9,547 nt of DNA from CAKZQX01 sp034437035 (GTDB lineage Bacteria > Chloroflexota > Chloroflexia > Chloroflexales > Chloroflexaceae): NCBI GenBank assembly GCA_034437035.1, contig DAOTUI010000012.1, forward strand, positions 1 to 9,547. The letters are read 5' to 3'. Numbering within the stretch: position 1 is the stretch's first letter; every line of letters starts with the position of its first letter. The position numbers and the translations under genes are program-made. Of the stretch, positions 1 through 6,915 are shown piece by piece. The notes beneath the pieces were generated by a model that was given only the letters and a program-made list of their open reading frames with translations, was not told the origin of the DNA and searched no databases.

Positions 1-1319
1 TGCAGCTTCCCCAACTCCCGCCCGACATACAGCGCGTGCGAGACATCATAAATGAAGGGCAGAATGCGCTTCTCCAGGCGTTCGATGCTCGGCTCGCGGA
101 AGTTCTGGAGTAACTGCCCATTAAAGTAGTGTTCCGCAACAAACAGATCGCCCTCGCGGGTAAAGCGCCAGTCGCCCTTGGGATCAAAGACCAGCCCCGG
201 CGCTTTGGTGGTGCGGAGATAACTATCGACCGTGGACCAGTCATAATCATAAATGTGGGCGCTGCCGCTGGTGATGGTCAACTCCCCCAGCGTGACATCC
301 AGTTCGGCGGCGAGGCGCTCCTGGAAGTAGCGTAACCCGGCGGCATTTTTGGGCCAGGCGCGAAACATCTCATTGGTGCGGATGTAGGCATACATGTCCA
401 GGATGCCATTGCGGATGCGCGGATGCACGGTCGTCAGGCAGGGTTCGTCGTCGCGCTGCATCGAGTGGAGCGGCTCCCAGAGCGTCAGGACCGTGCGAAA
501 TGTCTCCGGTTTCTTGCGAAAGGTATCAATGGCAACCTGCACCTGATCGCCGTAGCGCCGGCGCAGCGTATGCCCATAGCGGTAGGTCAGTTCCTCCGGC
601 TCATCACCCCGCCAGAGCGACTCACCATAGCGTCTGATTTCGTCGATCTCATAGAGCGGAACGGTGTCCAGCGTGCATTCCGGGGGCAGGCAGACCGTCA
701 CCTGCCAGAGTTCCTGCCGCTGATGGCCCTCATTATCGGGTTGCGTGGTTTCGCCAAACCGCCGGATCTCATTGAGGATCGCATAGTGCGCATCTTTGAT
801 CGAGAGGGTGCGGCAGCGATGCCCGCTGCGCGCGGTGGGGTAAACGGTTTGTGTGACTTCCGGCAGCGGGATCACCAGTGGTTCATGCCAATCCGCAGCG
901 GGCTGCGGCAGCGATTGAATAAAATGCGCTAACTCCGCCTGCTGTTTGACAGAAATAGCGCGGGCATCGTGCAGGAGGACACGACGATAAAACGCATCAA
1001 CATGCCACGGCTCTAGAAACAACTCCGCCGGATCGAAAGCGCGCTGGAGCAGAACGGCGGCCTGGCGCCGGCTGGGTTCAGGATTATCCACGCCAGTAAT
1101 CACCAGCGTGTGGATCGACGGCGTTGCCAGGACATTACGGATCAGGATGCCAATACCAAAGCGGCTGTAGAGATTACCAATAATTTCAACATGCGCTTGC
1201 TGCGCCAGATATTTACTCTTCGGTGTCCAGAGGGTACACAACCCTACCCCATGACCATGACCAAGAATCAGATCGCGCGGGTAAAACGGCGGCGGCGTAA
1301 TCGGTGAGCGGCTGACCAT
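1..1319 (-). CDS. Thymidylate synthase, divergent DUF4346-ThyA type (3' end off window)
   Basis: The minus-strand reading frame is open from ATG 1319 to the window edge (439 residues seen, C-terminus missing). The C-terminal half (from about residue 215) reads as a thymidylate synthase. It has YG then DQVQVAID, an LTLWEP segment, EPC with the likely catalytic Cys294, IRTNEMFRAWPKN in place of RSND..LG.PFN, and SGSAHIYDYDW (His355, Tyr357) in place of GDAHIYxNH. Asn325 is at the position that favours dUMP over dCMP. The N-terminal part (GHGHGVGLCTLW, then GNLYSRFGIGILIRNVL and LVITGVDNPEPSRRQA) resembles the DUF4346/MtrA-like domain seen fused to such synthases. The expected reaction is dUMP to dTMP with methylene-folate. 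The start is the first ATG after the dcd stop, 15 nt away, with AGGGGG just upstream, so the gene is probably cotranscribed with dcd. Divergent points: Leu instead of His after the catalytic Cys, and only one Arg of the usual SRR phosphate-binding pair. The ThyA superfamily call is firm; exact substrate and cofactor are inferred. Confidence 0.85.
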   Translation of the reverse strand, partial: MVSRSPITPPPFYPRDLILGHGHGVGLCTLWTPKSKYLAQQAHVEIIGNLYSRFGIGILIRNVLATPSIHTLVITGVDNPEPSRRQAAVLLQRAFDPAELFLEPWHVDAFYRRVLLHDARAISVKQQAELAHFIQSLPQPAADWHEPLVIPLPEVTQTVYPTARSGHRCRTLSIKDAHYAILNEIRRFGETTQPDNEGHQRQELWQVTVCLPPECTLDTVPLYEIDEIRRYGESLWRGDEPEELTYRYGHTLRRRYGDQVQVAIDTFRKKPETFRTVLTLWEPLHSMQRDDEPCLTTVHPRIRNGILDMYAYIRTNEMFRAWPKNAAGLRYFQERLAAELDVTLGELTITSGSAHIYDYDWSTVDSYLRTTKAPGLVFDPKGDWRFTREGDLFVAEHYFNGQLLQNFREPSIERLEKRILPFIYDVSHALYVGRELGKL

Positions 1320-1334
1320 ACATCCCCCTGAACC

Positions 1335-1910
1335 CTACAAATCTTTATCTTTAAAAATACGGCTGGCAACAGCGCCACGCTGCCCCGCATATTTATTCCC
1401 CGGCTTTTTGTAATAGGGCACATCAACCGGACTCGAAACCTGTTCAAACGTCAGGCTACAGATACGCATCCCCGGATAGAGCGCCACCGGCATAACGCCC
1501 AGGTTGCCCAGTTCGATCACAATATTGCCCGACCAACCCGGCTCAAACAGGGCGGCGGTGCTATGCACAATAATGCCCAGCCGCCCCAGACTGCTGCGCC
1601 CCTCCAGGCGGGCGGCCAGATCATCACCCAGTTCCACCCACTCCAACGTTGAGGTCAACACAAACCCGCGCGGCTGAATAATAAACGGTTGCTGGTCTTC
1701 GATAACGACCTCACGCATATACTCCGCGATTGGCTTATCGGTGCGCAGATCGATATATGGATGGCGACTGTAGTCAAAAATACGAAAATCATTGCCCAGG
1801 CGAAAATCAATTGAACATGCACCAAGCTGTGTTTCATAGTTAATCGCGGGCTCAATCCTGATTTTCTTCTGCGTAATTGCTTCGCGTATATGCTTGTCGG
1901 ATAAAATCAT
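1335..1910 (-). CDS. dcd: dCTP deaminase
   Basis: This 191-residue protein matches the usual Dcd length (about 190). Dcd is a trimeric cytosolic enzyme that deaminates dCTP to dUTP; some family members also hydrolyse the product to dUMP. Motifs in order are MILSDKHIREAI at the N-terminus, GACSIDFRLG (residues 30-39), the active-site segment EGRSSLGRLGIIVHSTAA (103-120), EPGWSGNIVIELGN (123-136) and LYPGMRICSL. Arg105, Ser106, Arg110 and Glu133 line up with E. coli Arg110, Ser111, Arg115 and the catalytic Glu138. Sequence alone does not show whether it is mono- or bifunctional. The ATG at 1910 has AAGG six bases upstream. It is the first gene of a pair with thymidylate synthase, which fits supply of dUMP for dTMP synthesis. 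An overlapping 66-residue frame inside it is a shadow. Confidence 0.95.
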   Translation of the reverse strand: MILSDKHIREAITQKKIRIEPAINYETQLGACSIDFRLGNDFRIFDYSRHPYIDLRTDKPIAEYMREVVIEDQQPFIIQPRGFVLTSTLEWVELGDDLAARLEGRSSLGRLGIIVHSTAALFEPGWSGNIVIELGNLGVMPVALYPGMRICSLTFEQVSSPVDVPYYKKPGNKYAGQRGAVASRIFKDKDL

Positions 1911-2009
1911 TGTTTACCTTCGATAACATCCGTGTGTAAACCGGCGCACATGGGGGCATGTCGGCCTGAGTTGTGGATTTATGGCAGGATACTCCCGTGT
2001 GAGGAGGGC

Positions 2010-2037
2010 ATTATACCGCACCAGGCAGAAAAAGCAA
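2010..2037 (-). promoter_or_regulatory. Promoter for the dcd-thymidylate synthase operon
   Basis: On the minus strand a perfect -10 TATAAT (2010-2015) follows a partial -35 TTGCTT (2032-2037) with a 16-base spacer. Transcription would start near 2003, giving a leader of about 90 nt. The leader contains a small hairpin (1943-1966, ACATG-CCCC-CATGT core with outer GGC/GCC). No known riboswitch is recognised in it. Confidence 0.6.
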
Positions 2038-2042
2038 CCTGT

Positions 2043-2084
2043 GTTAAAACGAACCCCTGCCACGAAAAATCTTCGCAGCAGGGG
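2043..2084 (-). terminator. Intrinsic terminator after the P-type ATPase gene
   Basis: Minus-strand stem of 13 pairs (2072-2084 with 2054-2066, including two G-T pairs) closes a 5-base loop (2067-2071). TTCGTTTT follows at 2046-2053. It lies about 40 bases past the ATPase stop and just upstream of the dcd promoter, so it insulates the two transcription units. The U-tract is short, so efficiency is uncertain. Confidence 0.7.
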
Positions 2085-2125
2085 CTTGGATATGCATCAG
2101 TCAAGCTTATTCGGCAAACTCATCT

Positions 2126-4318
2126 TCAGCGCTGTGGCAGCAGCAACCGCAGCCCATTCGCCACCACCAGCAGCGTGCCGCCCTCATGCGCCACGACGCC
2201 AAACGGCAGCGAGACGATACCACCGATTGCCAGCAACATCATAATGATCATCACGCTCCCCGCGAAGATCAGGTTCTGGCGGACGATGCGGCGGGCGTTG
2301 CGCGCCAGCCGTAGCATCCCCGGCAGGCGGCTCAGATCATCGCTCATCAGCAGCACATCGGCGCTCTCCAGGGCCACATCGGTGCCGGCCGCGCCCATCG
2401 CCACGCCCAGCGTCGCCGTTGCCAGCGCGGGCGCATCATTGATGCCGTCGCCAATCATTGCCACCGGACCATACTGCGCCTGGATTTCGCGGACCGCCTC
2501 AACTTTCTGCTCCGGCAGCAGATCGGCGCGCACCTCGTCAACCCCCAGTTGTTGTGCCAGATTCTCGGCGACATACCGGTTATCGCCGGTCAGCAGTACG
2601 ACCCGCTCAATGCCTGCCGCCTTGAGTTGCGCGACCACATTGATCGACTCGGCGCGTACGGTGTCGGCGATGGCAATCATGCCCCAGGGCCGCGCATCCC
2701 CCAGGATCACCACGGTGCGACCCTGCCGCGCCTGCGCTTCAACTTCCTGCGCCACCTCCGGCGGGAGTGGCTGGAAGAGATCCGGCCGCCCGATGCGTAG
2801 CGGCATACCCGCCACCTGCGCCCGCGCGCCTGCGCCGGTCAGCGCCGCAAAGCCGTCGGCCTCCGGCAGGGCGATCCCGCGCTCCTCGGCTCCGCGCACA
2901 ATCGCCCGGGCCAGCGGATGCTCCGAGAAGTGTTCAATTGCGGCGGCGGCGGCAAGCAGGCGCACCTGCGGGGTACTCAAAAGACCAGGCTGATCGTCTG
3001 CCGGTAGGGGCAGATCCTCCTGGGTATGCGGCAGGTTGTCAGGGATTGCCGCTGCGTCAATCGGCAGGATCGCCACCACACCGGGACGCCCCGTCGTCAG
3101 CGTGCCGGTCTTGTCGAAGGCCACAACCCGCACCCGCGTGGCGGCCTCCAGGCTAGCCCCGCCCTTGAACAACACGCCACCGCGTGCCGAGCTTGCCAGC
3201 GCCGAGAGCAGTGCCGCCGGGATCGAAATCACCAGCGCACAGGGCGAAGCAACCACCATCAGTGTCATCGCCCGGTAGAGCGTCTCGTTAACACCCCATC
3301 CCAGGAAGAGCAGCGGAATGATCATTGCCAGCAGCGTAATCCCGACGACCGCATAGGCGTAATACTGACCGATCACCCGATCGGTAAAGTCCTGACTCTG
3401 GGCCTTCTGCTCGCGTGCCTCGCGCACAATGTTCACAATCCGCGCCAGCGTCGAGTCCTGCACCGGCGTTGTCACTTTCACTTCCAGCGCACCCTGCCCA
3501 TTGAGCGTGCCACCAAAGACCTGCGCACCGGGTTGCTTCTCGGCGGGCACTGACTCACCCGTGATGCTGGCTTCGTCCACGGCCGAGGCACCTTTCAGAA
3601 TGACACCGTCGGTAGGGATTTTTTCACCGGGGCGTACAATCACGACTTCGTTTACGCCGACCTGCTCAATCGGTACCTCCACCTCGGCGACGGTTCCATT
3701 CTGGCGGCGCAGCACCCGCGCGGTTGTCGGGGCCATCTCCAGCAGGGCGCGAATGCTGGCATGGGTACGGCCCATGGCGTAGGTTTCCAGGGTGTTGGAG
3801 AGCGAGAAGAGAAACATCAACACCGCACCCTCACGCGGCTGCCCAATCAGCGCAGCCCCCAGCGCGGCGATAATCATCAGGAAGTTCACATCAAACTGGC
3901 GCGCTTTCAGCGAGTCCCAGGCATCCTGCACACTGTAGAAGCCGCCGGCAAGGTAGGCCAGCGCATAGAGCGTCCAGGGCACCGCCGGCGGCAGGGAAGT
4001 CAGATCTTCGAGCAGCCAGCCCACAATCAGGCTAACCAATGTCAGAACGGTCAGGCGGATCGGCAGTGTCGCCAGTTCTTCATCTTCTTCGGTGGTGGCC
4101 GTATCGGTGGGGACAACTGCAGGCTGCGCCTGTAGGATTGCGCCCTGACTGCGCGCCAGCTTCTCAAGCGCACGCACATCGGCCTGATCCGGATCGTAGC
4201 TCAGGTGCAAGCGCTGCTGCGCCTCATCGTAACTGGCGGTAATCACACCGGGTTGGGCGCGTATCTGGGTGAGTAGTTGCTTCCGGTTCATCGTAGGTCG
4301 GGCTATATGAGTTGTCAT
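2126..4318 (-). CDS. P1B-4 type heavy-metal exporting P-type ATPase (PfeT/CoaT/CtpD-like)
   Basis: This 730-residue inner-membrane pump should export a transition metal (Fe2+, Co2+ or possibly Zn2+) at the cost of ATP. Residues 11-63 resemble a ferredoxin-like HMA domain but lack the CxxC metal site. A spacer rich in Thr/Glu/Asp (71-82) and the first membrane helices follow. Actuator loop: TGES (253-256). Membrane metal site: SPC (358-360) rather than the CPC of Cu or Zn/Cd pumps. Phosphorylation site: DKTGT with Asp402. Nucleotide domain: EHP (466-468). Hinge: GDGIND (623-628). The last helix carries HEGGT (711-715) with Asn721. SPC plus HEGGT...N is the signature of subgroup P1B-4. The start ATG has AAAGGAA 7 bases upstream; Met10 is a possible alternative. 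A Fur-family gene lies directly upstream and a matching operator precedes both genes, which favours an iron-efflux role as for PerR-controlled PfeT. Metal identity is inferred. Confidence 0.95.
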   Translation of the reverse strand: MTTHIARPTMNRKQLLTQIRAQPGVITASYDEAQQRLHLSYDPDQADVRALEKLARSQGAILQAQPAVVPTDTATTEEDEELATLPIRLTVLTLVSLIVGWLLEDLTSLPPAVPWTLYALAYLAGGFYSVQDAWDSLKARQFDVNFLMIIAALGAALIGQPREGAVLMFLFSLSNTLETYAMGRTHASIRALLEMAPTTARVLRRQNGTVAEVEVPIEQVGVNEVVIVRPGEKIPTDGVILKGASAVDEASITGESVPAEKQPGAQVFGGTLNGQGALEVKVTTPVQDSTLARIVNIVREAREQKAQSQDFTDRVIGQYYAYAVVGITLLAMIIPLLFLGWGVNETLYRAMTLMVVASPCALVISIPAALLSALASSARGGVLFKGGASLEAATRVRVVAFDKTGTLTTGRPGVVAILPIDAAAIPDNLPHTQEDLPLPADDQPGLLSTPQVRLLAAAAAIEHFSEHPLARAIVRGAEERGIALPEADGFAALTGAGARAQVAGMPLRIGRPDLFQPLPPEVAQEVEAQARQGRTVVILGDARPWGMIAIADTVRAESINVVAQLKAAGIERVVLLTGDNRYVAENLAQQLGVDEVRADLLPEQKVEAVREIQAQYGPVAMIGDGINDAPALATATLGVAMGAAGTDVALESADVLLMSDDLSRLPGMLRLARNARRIVRQNLIFAGSVMIIMMLLAIGGIVSLPFGVVAHEGGTLLVVANGLRLLLPQR

Positions 4319-4394
4319 GTAGTTGTTCCTTTCTGCTTGAGCAGATACTTATTTCGTTCATTCAATCTTGTATATTTCTGTAATGAATATCTAT

Positions 4395-4409
4395 TAAGAA
4401 TGATTCTAA
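4395..4409. promoter_or_regulatory. Predicted Fur/PerR-type operator upstream of the ATPase gene
   Basis: TAAGAATGATTCTAA is a 7-1-7 inverted repeat with one imperfect pair. It matches the operator upstream of the regulator gene at 13 of 15 positions. The geometry equals the known Fur/PerR box (7-1-7, PerR consensus TTATAATNATTATAA). It lies about 77 bases upstream of the ATPase start, where the promoter must be. Poor -10 candidates such as TATACA follow it; I could not fix the promoter. Confidence 0.75.
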
Positions 4410-4418
4410 ACATCGCCT

Positions 4419-4443
4419 AAAAAAATTTGAGGGCTTCCCCAAA
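4419..4443 (-). terminator. Intrinsic terminator after the Fur-family gene
   Basis: On the minus strand TTTGGGG-AAG-CCC-T-CAAA folds into a 7-pair stem with one bulged T (4426-4443). Seven U residues follow (4419-4425). It lies between the regulator stop and the ATPase operator, so the two genes are probably transcribed separately. Confidence 0.65.
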
Positions 4444-4451
4444 CCTGCGGC

Positions 4452-4480
4452 GGTACGGCGGAACACCTATCCGCCGTACC
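4452..4480. other. Strong hairpin just after the Fur-family gene
   Basis: A perfect 10-base inverted repeat GGTACGGCGG / CCGCCGTACC with a 9-base loop begins 7 bases past the regulator stop codon. It has no U-tract of its own. It may protect the 3' end of the mRNA or work with the terminator at 4419-4443. Confidence 0.7.
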
Positions 4481-4486
4481 ACCCGG

Positions 4487-5065
4487 TTACTCTTCATGCT
4501 GTCGTCGCCGCCGCCGCCGGCGCGGCCCATGCGTATGCTCTACCGGATGATGATGACTCATGCGGGCATGCATATGCGGGCAATCAGCGATACTCCCGCT
4601 ATCGACGCAGAGACCATCACAATGCACCTGGCACTCCGGGCAGACGCCATACAGCACCAGGGCAAAGGGTCGGCAGAGCCGATGCCCGGAGCTTTGTTGC
4701 ACCTCGCCCAGCAGGGTGTCAACGGTTTCGTTATGAACATCGGTGATCCGCCCACAGCGGGGACAGACCATATTGATGTGGGGCGTCAGATCCAGGTCAT
4801 AGTGGGTATGCTCATCGTTGGCAATCTCCAGCTTGTGGATCAGGCCCAACTCGGTGAGCGTATCAATGGTATTATAGACCGTTGCCTGGCTGATCATGGG
4901 AAAGGTGCCGCGCACCCGCTCAAACACCTCGGCCACGGTCGGATGTTCGCCGTGCTCGACCAGCGCCTGGCAGACGGCGTAGCGCTGGGGCGTGGAGCGC
5001 TTCCCGGCGGCCTCAAGCTGGTTTAACAGGTATGTGATCTTTGTCTGGTATGGTTGTTCCATCAT
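4487..5065 (-). CDS. Fur-family transcriptional regulator, PerR-like, with Cys/His-rich C-terminal tail
   Basis: This 192-residue DNA-binding metalloregulator is longer than typical Fur/PerR proteins (about 140-150). The winged-helix part shows STPQRYAVCQAL, HPTVAEVF and the recognition helix ISQATVYNTIDTLTELGLI (58-76). Structural zinc ligands are CPRC (101-104) and CPEC (142-145). By motif alignment with B. subtilis PerR the regulatory site is His41, Asp84, His96, Asn98 and Asp109. Asp109, where Fur/Zur proteins have Glu, favours a PerR-like sensor. Asn98 replaces a His that is oxidised in PerR. After residue 145 comes an unusual tail with more Cys (149, 153, 162) and many His (148, 164, 166, 171-173, 177, 179), then seven Arg (182-188). 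It probably represses itself and the neighbouring ATPase gene through the matching operators. Start: two adjacent ATG codons with a weak ribosome site. Whether it senses peroxide, iron or another metal is not decided by sequence. Confidence 0.93.
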   Translation of the reverse strand: MMEQPYQTKITYLLNQLEAAGKRSTPQRYAVCQALVEHGEHPTVAEVFERVRGTFPMISQATVYNTIDTLTELGLIHKLEIANDEHTHYDLDLTPHINMVCPRCGRITDVHNETVDTLLGEVQQSSGHRLCRPFALVLYGVCPECQVHCDGLCVDSGSIADCPHMHARMSHHHPVEHTHGPRRRRRRRQHEE

Positions 5066-5071
5066 AAATCT

Positions 5072-5086
5072 TTAGAATGATTCTAT
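5072..5086. promoter_or_regulatory. Predicted Fur/PerR-type operator of the regulator gene (autoregulation)
   Basis: TTAGAATGATTCTAT contains a perfect 6-1-6 palindrome (5073-5085). It sits between the -10 box and the start codon, just downstream of the expected transcription start, a position that would block transcription. The second copy upstream of the ATPase gene supports one shared regulator. Confidence 0.78.
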
Positions 5087-5312
5087 GTTTATCATAATAA
5101 TAGCATCACCGGCAGCCGTTGTCAAGGTTGATTATAGCTCACAACAGACGGGGAAATGCACCGGCACGCATGCCGCTACCATCCATCCTGAGCATTTTCG
5201 CGCATTCCTGAAGGAGGTACACAGCCTGGATCTCGATATTATGCTGGAAATTAAGGCTAAAGAAAAAAGCACATTAAAAGCGGTCATACTTACCAAAAAC
5301 TACTACGGGTGA
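5085..5312 (+). pseudogene. uvsE: C-terminal remnant of a UV-damage endonuclease gene (UvsE/UvdE family)
   Basis: The plus-strand frame encodes about 65 residues that read like the C-terminal end of UvsE: KVDYSSQQTGK, then THAATIHPEHFRAFLKEV, then DLDIMLEIKAKEKSTLKAV. The family ends with the pattern K.H/DYSSQ...HA..I....F..FL, then DIMLEIKxKExSxLKA. Intact UvsE, a TIM-barrel enzyme that nicks beside UV photoproducts, is about 300 residues, so about three quarters is missing. Homology seems to begin near 5118; the preceding MFIIIIASPA is probably not part of the old gene. There is no ribosome site, and the 5' part is replaced by the regulator's promoter and operator. The surviving frame is intact to its TGA, so the truncation may be fairly recent. 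No database search was possible, so the family call rests on motif recall. Confidence 0.65.
5097..5125 (-). promoter_or_regulatory. Promoter of the Fur-family regulator gene
   Basis: On the minus strand a perfect -35 TTGACA (5120-5125) and a -10 TATTAT (5097-5102) are separated by exactly 17 bases. The operator at 5072-5086 follows directly. The promoter overlaps the uvsE remnant read on the plus strand. Confidence 0.8.
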
Positions 5313-5513
5313 TACACGCCATATTCTTCGTTTTATTCCCCGGAACCCACCCGACACAATCCCAATTCCCTGCTTGATCTGCGACTATCTGATACTAGCA
5401 TACTATTGCTTTTCTCTTCGTCACAATTCTGAGAATTTATGTGCGTCTGTATTTATACCCGGGGCTTTATATTTGATAGATATAAATCCACCTGACTGAT
5501 CTGTAAAAAATAC
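5313..5513. other. AT-rich intergenic stretch upstream of the PAS-STAS gene
   Basis: No coding frame is convincing. It contains two palindromes that may be regulator sites: AATTCTGAGAATT at 5425-5437 (perfect 6-1-6) and TTTATAT-N7-ATATAAA at 5466-5486. Both lie upstream of the promoter at 5514-5543. Confidence 0.5.
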
Positions 5514-5543
5514 GTGACAAAACTTGCACTATCCGCTTATAAT
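5514..5543 (+). promoter_or_regulatory. Promoter of the PAS-STAS gene
   Basis: GTGACA (5514-5519, five of six matches to the -35 consensus) and a perfect -10 TATAAT (5538-5543) have an 18-base spacer. The leader would be about 65 nt and ends in a strong ribosome site GAAGGAGA (5603-5610) five bases before the ATG at 5616. Confidence 0.7.
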
Positions 5544-5615
5544 GAGATCATGTCATGTTGCCGTAGGAGCACACGGGTTTTATTTCAATGGAGTTAACGG
5601 ACGAAGGAGACAGCA

Positions 5616-6860
5616 ATGACAACCAGTGATCAGTCGATCGAGGCATTACAGCAAGAGAACCAGCGGTTGCGTGAGCAAGTGGCAGCGCTCACTAGCGAAC
5701 GCGACCAACAAAACCAGCCCTCGCAAGATACGCCAGAACGCTATAACTTGCTCTTCCAGAACATGGTGGAAGGTACAGTATTCCATGAAGTCGTGTATGA
5801 TACCGAAGGCCAGGCGTGTAACTATCGTATCCTGGATGTCAATCCGGCGTTCGAGCGCATGCTCCAGATCCCACGAGCGGCAATCCTTGGCAAGGTTGCA
5901 ACGGAGGCATACGGTACCGAGTCGGCTCCATTCCTTGATATCTATGCCGGAGTAGCGCACACCGGGACTCCTGAACAGTTCCAGACGACATTTGGAGCCC
6001 AGGTGTTTGATATTCGCGTCACCAGTCCACGCCGTGGTGAGTTTGTGACGATGTTTTTCGACATCACCGGGAAAAAAATTACCGAGGGCGAACTGCTCCG
6101 CTTCCGTGATATTCTGAATACTACCCCGGAATTGTTGGCAACCGCCCCCGCCGACACTGGTGCGCTGGATTATGCCAATCCGGCGTTGTGCCGCATGCTG
6201 GGCTACACTGCTGATGAAATCATTGGTATGCCCGTTCCGGCCGTCTTCGCGGAACCACCGGAGCAAGTAAATGGACACTTTCGGCGATGCATCGAATCGG
6301 GCACCTCGCAGGGCGAGCTACACTGTAAGCGTAAAGACGGATCGACCTTCCCAATCTATTTCAGCGCGCATACGCTGTTCCGGGGTGAAGGAGTACCGCC
6401 ACTGGTGGCATCATTCTTTCGTGACCTGACTGCCCAGAAGCAGGGCGAGGAAGAACGTATCAGGCTAACGCAGCAGGTTATTGATATTCAGCGCGACGCG
6501 CTGCGCGAGTTGTCTACACCGCTCATCCCAATTACAGACGACGTGGTTATTATGCCGCTGATTGGCACAATTGATAGCGGGCGGGCCCAGATGGTAATGG
6601 AGGGGTTGCTGACAGGTGTGGCGCAGCACCAGGCCGAACTGGTCATTCTAGACATCACAGGTGTGCAGGTGGTAGATACCCAGGTCGCCAAGGCGCTGGT
6701 GCAGGTTGCGCAGGCAGTAAAACTCCTGGGGGCGCAGGTCATGCTGACCGGCATTCAGCCGCAGATTGCTCAGACGCTGGTGCATCTGGGGGTTGAACTG
6801 GACGGTATCATTACCCATGGCAGCTTGCAGGCAGGCATTGCCGCAGCGCTTCATGTGTAA
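5616..6860 (+). CDS. PAS-PAS-STAS protein, RsbR-type stressosome sensor
   Basis: This 414-residue protein has no membrane segment and should be cytosolic. Residues 7-36 form a short coiled coil (LQQENQRLREQV). Two PAS-like sensor domains follow, about 40-155 (YNLLFQNMVEG, then ILDVNPAFERML) and about 160-275 (NPALCRMLGYTADEIIG, HCKRKDGSTFPI, FFRDLTAQK). A connecting helix and an RsbR/RsbS-type STAS domain occupy about 300-414 (LVILDITGVQVVDTQVAKAL, then LLGAQVMLTGIQPQIAQTLV). Thr355 in VVDT aligns with the residue phosphorylated by RsbT (RsbS Ser59, RsbR Thr171). The family assembles into the stressosome, which releases the kinase RsbT on stress. No RsbS, RsbT or phosphatase gene is nearby, so partners would be elsewhere. 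Promoter, leader and ribosome site suggest a single-gene transcript. The ligand of the PAS domains is unknown. The downstream side runs directly into the repeat cluster, and no terminator was found. Confidence 0.9.
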   Translation: MTTSDQSIEALQQENQRLREQVAALTSERDQQNQPSQDTPERYNLLFQNMVEGTVFHEVVYDTEGQACNYRILDVNPAFERMLQIPRAAILGKVATEAYGTESAPFLDIYAGVAHTGTPEQFQTTFGAQVFDIRVTSPRRGEFVTMFFDITGKKITEGELLRFRDILNTTPELLATAPADTGALDYANPALCRMLGYTADEIIGMPVPAVFAEPPEQVNGHFRRCIESGTSQGELHCKRKDGSTFPIYFSAHTLFRGEGVPPLVASFFRDLTAQKQGEEERIRLTQQVIDIQRDALRELSTPLIPITDDVVIMPLIGTIDSGRAQMVMEGLLTGVAQHQAELVILDITGVQVVDTQVAKALVQVAQAVKLLGAQVMLTGIQPQIAQTLVHLGVELDGIITHGSLQAGIAAALHV

Positions 6861-6915
6861 TCTGATCTGCATAGACGTACGCAGTGAACATCCAGACCGA
6901 ACATCCTGATCAAAT

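Noticed and set aside
423..932. A 169-residue plus-strand frame opposite the thymidylate synthase
   Set aside because: The minus strand shows clear ThyA motifs throughout this interval; the plus frame has no recognisable family.
1932..2993. A 353-residue plus-strand frame opposite the ATPase gene
   Set aside because: Ser/Ala/Arg/Pro-rich antisense shadow of the strongly supported ATPase gene.
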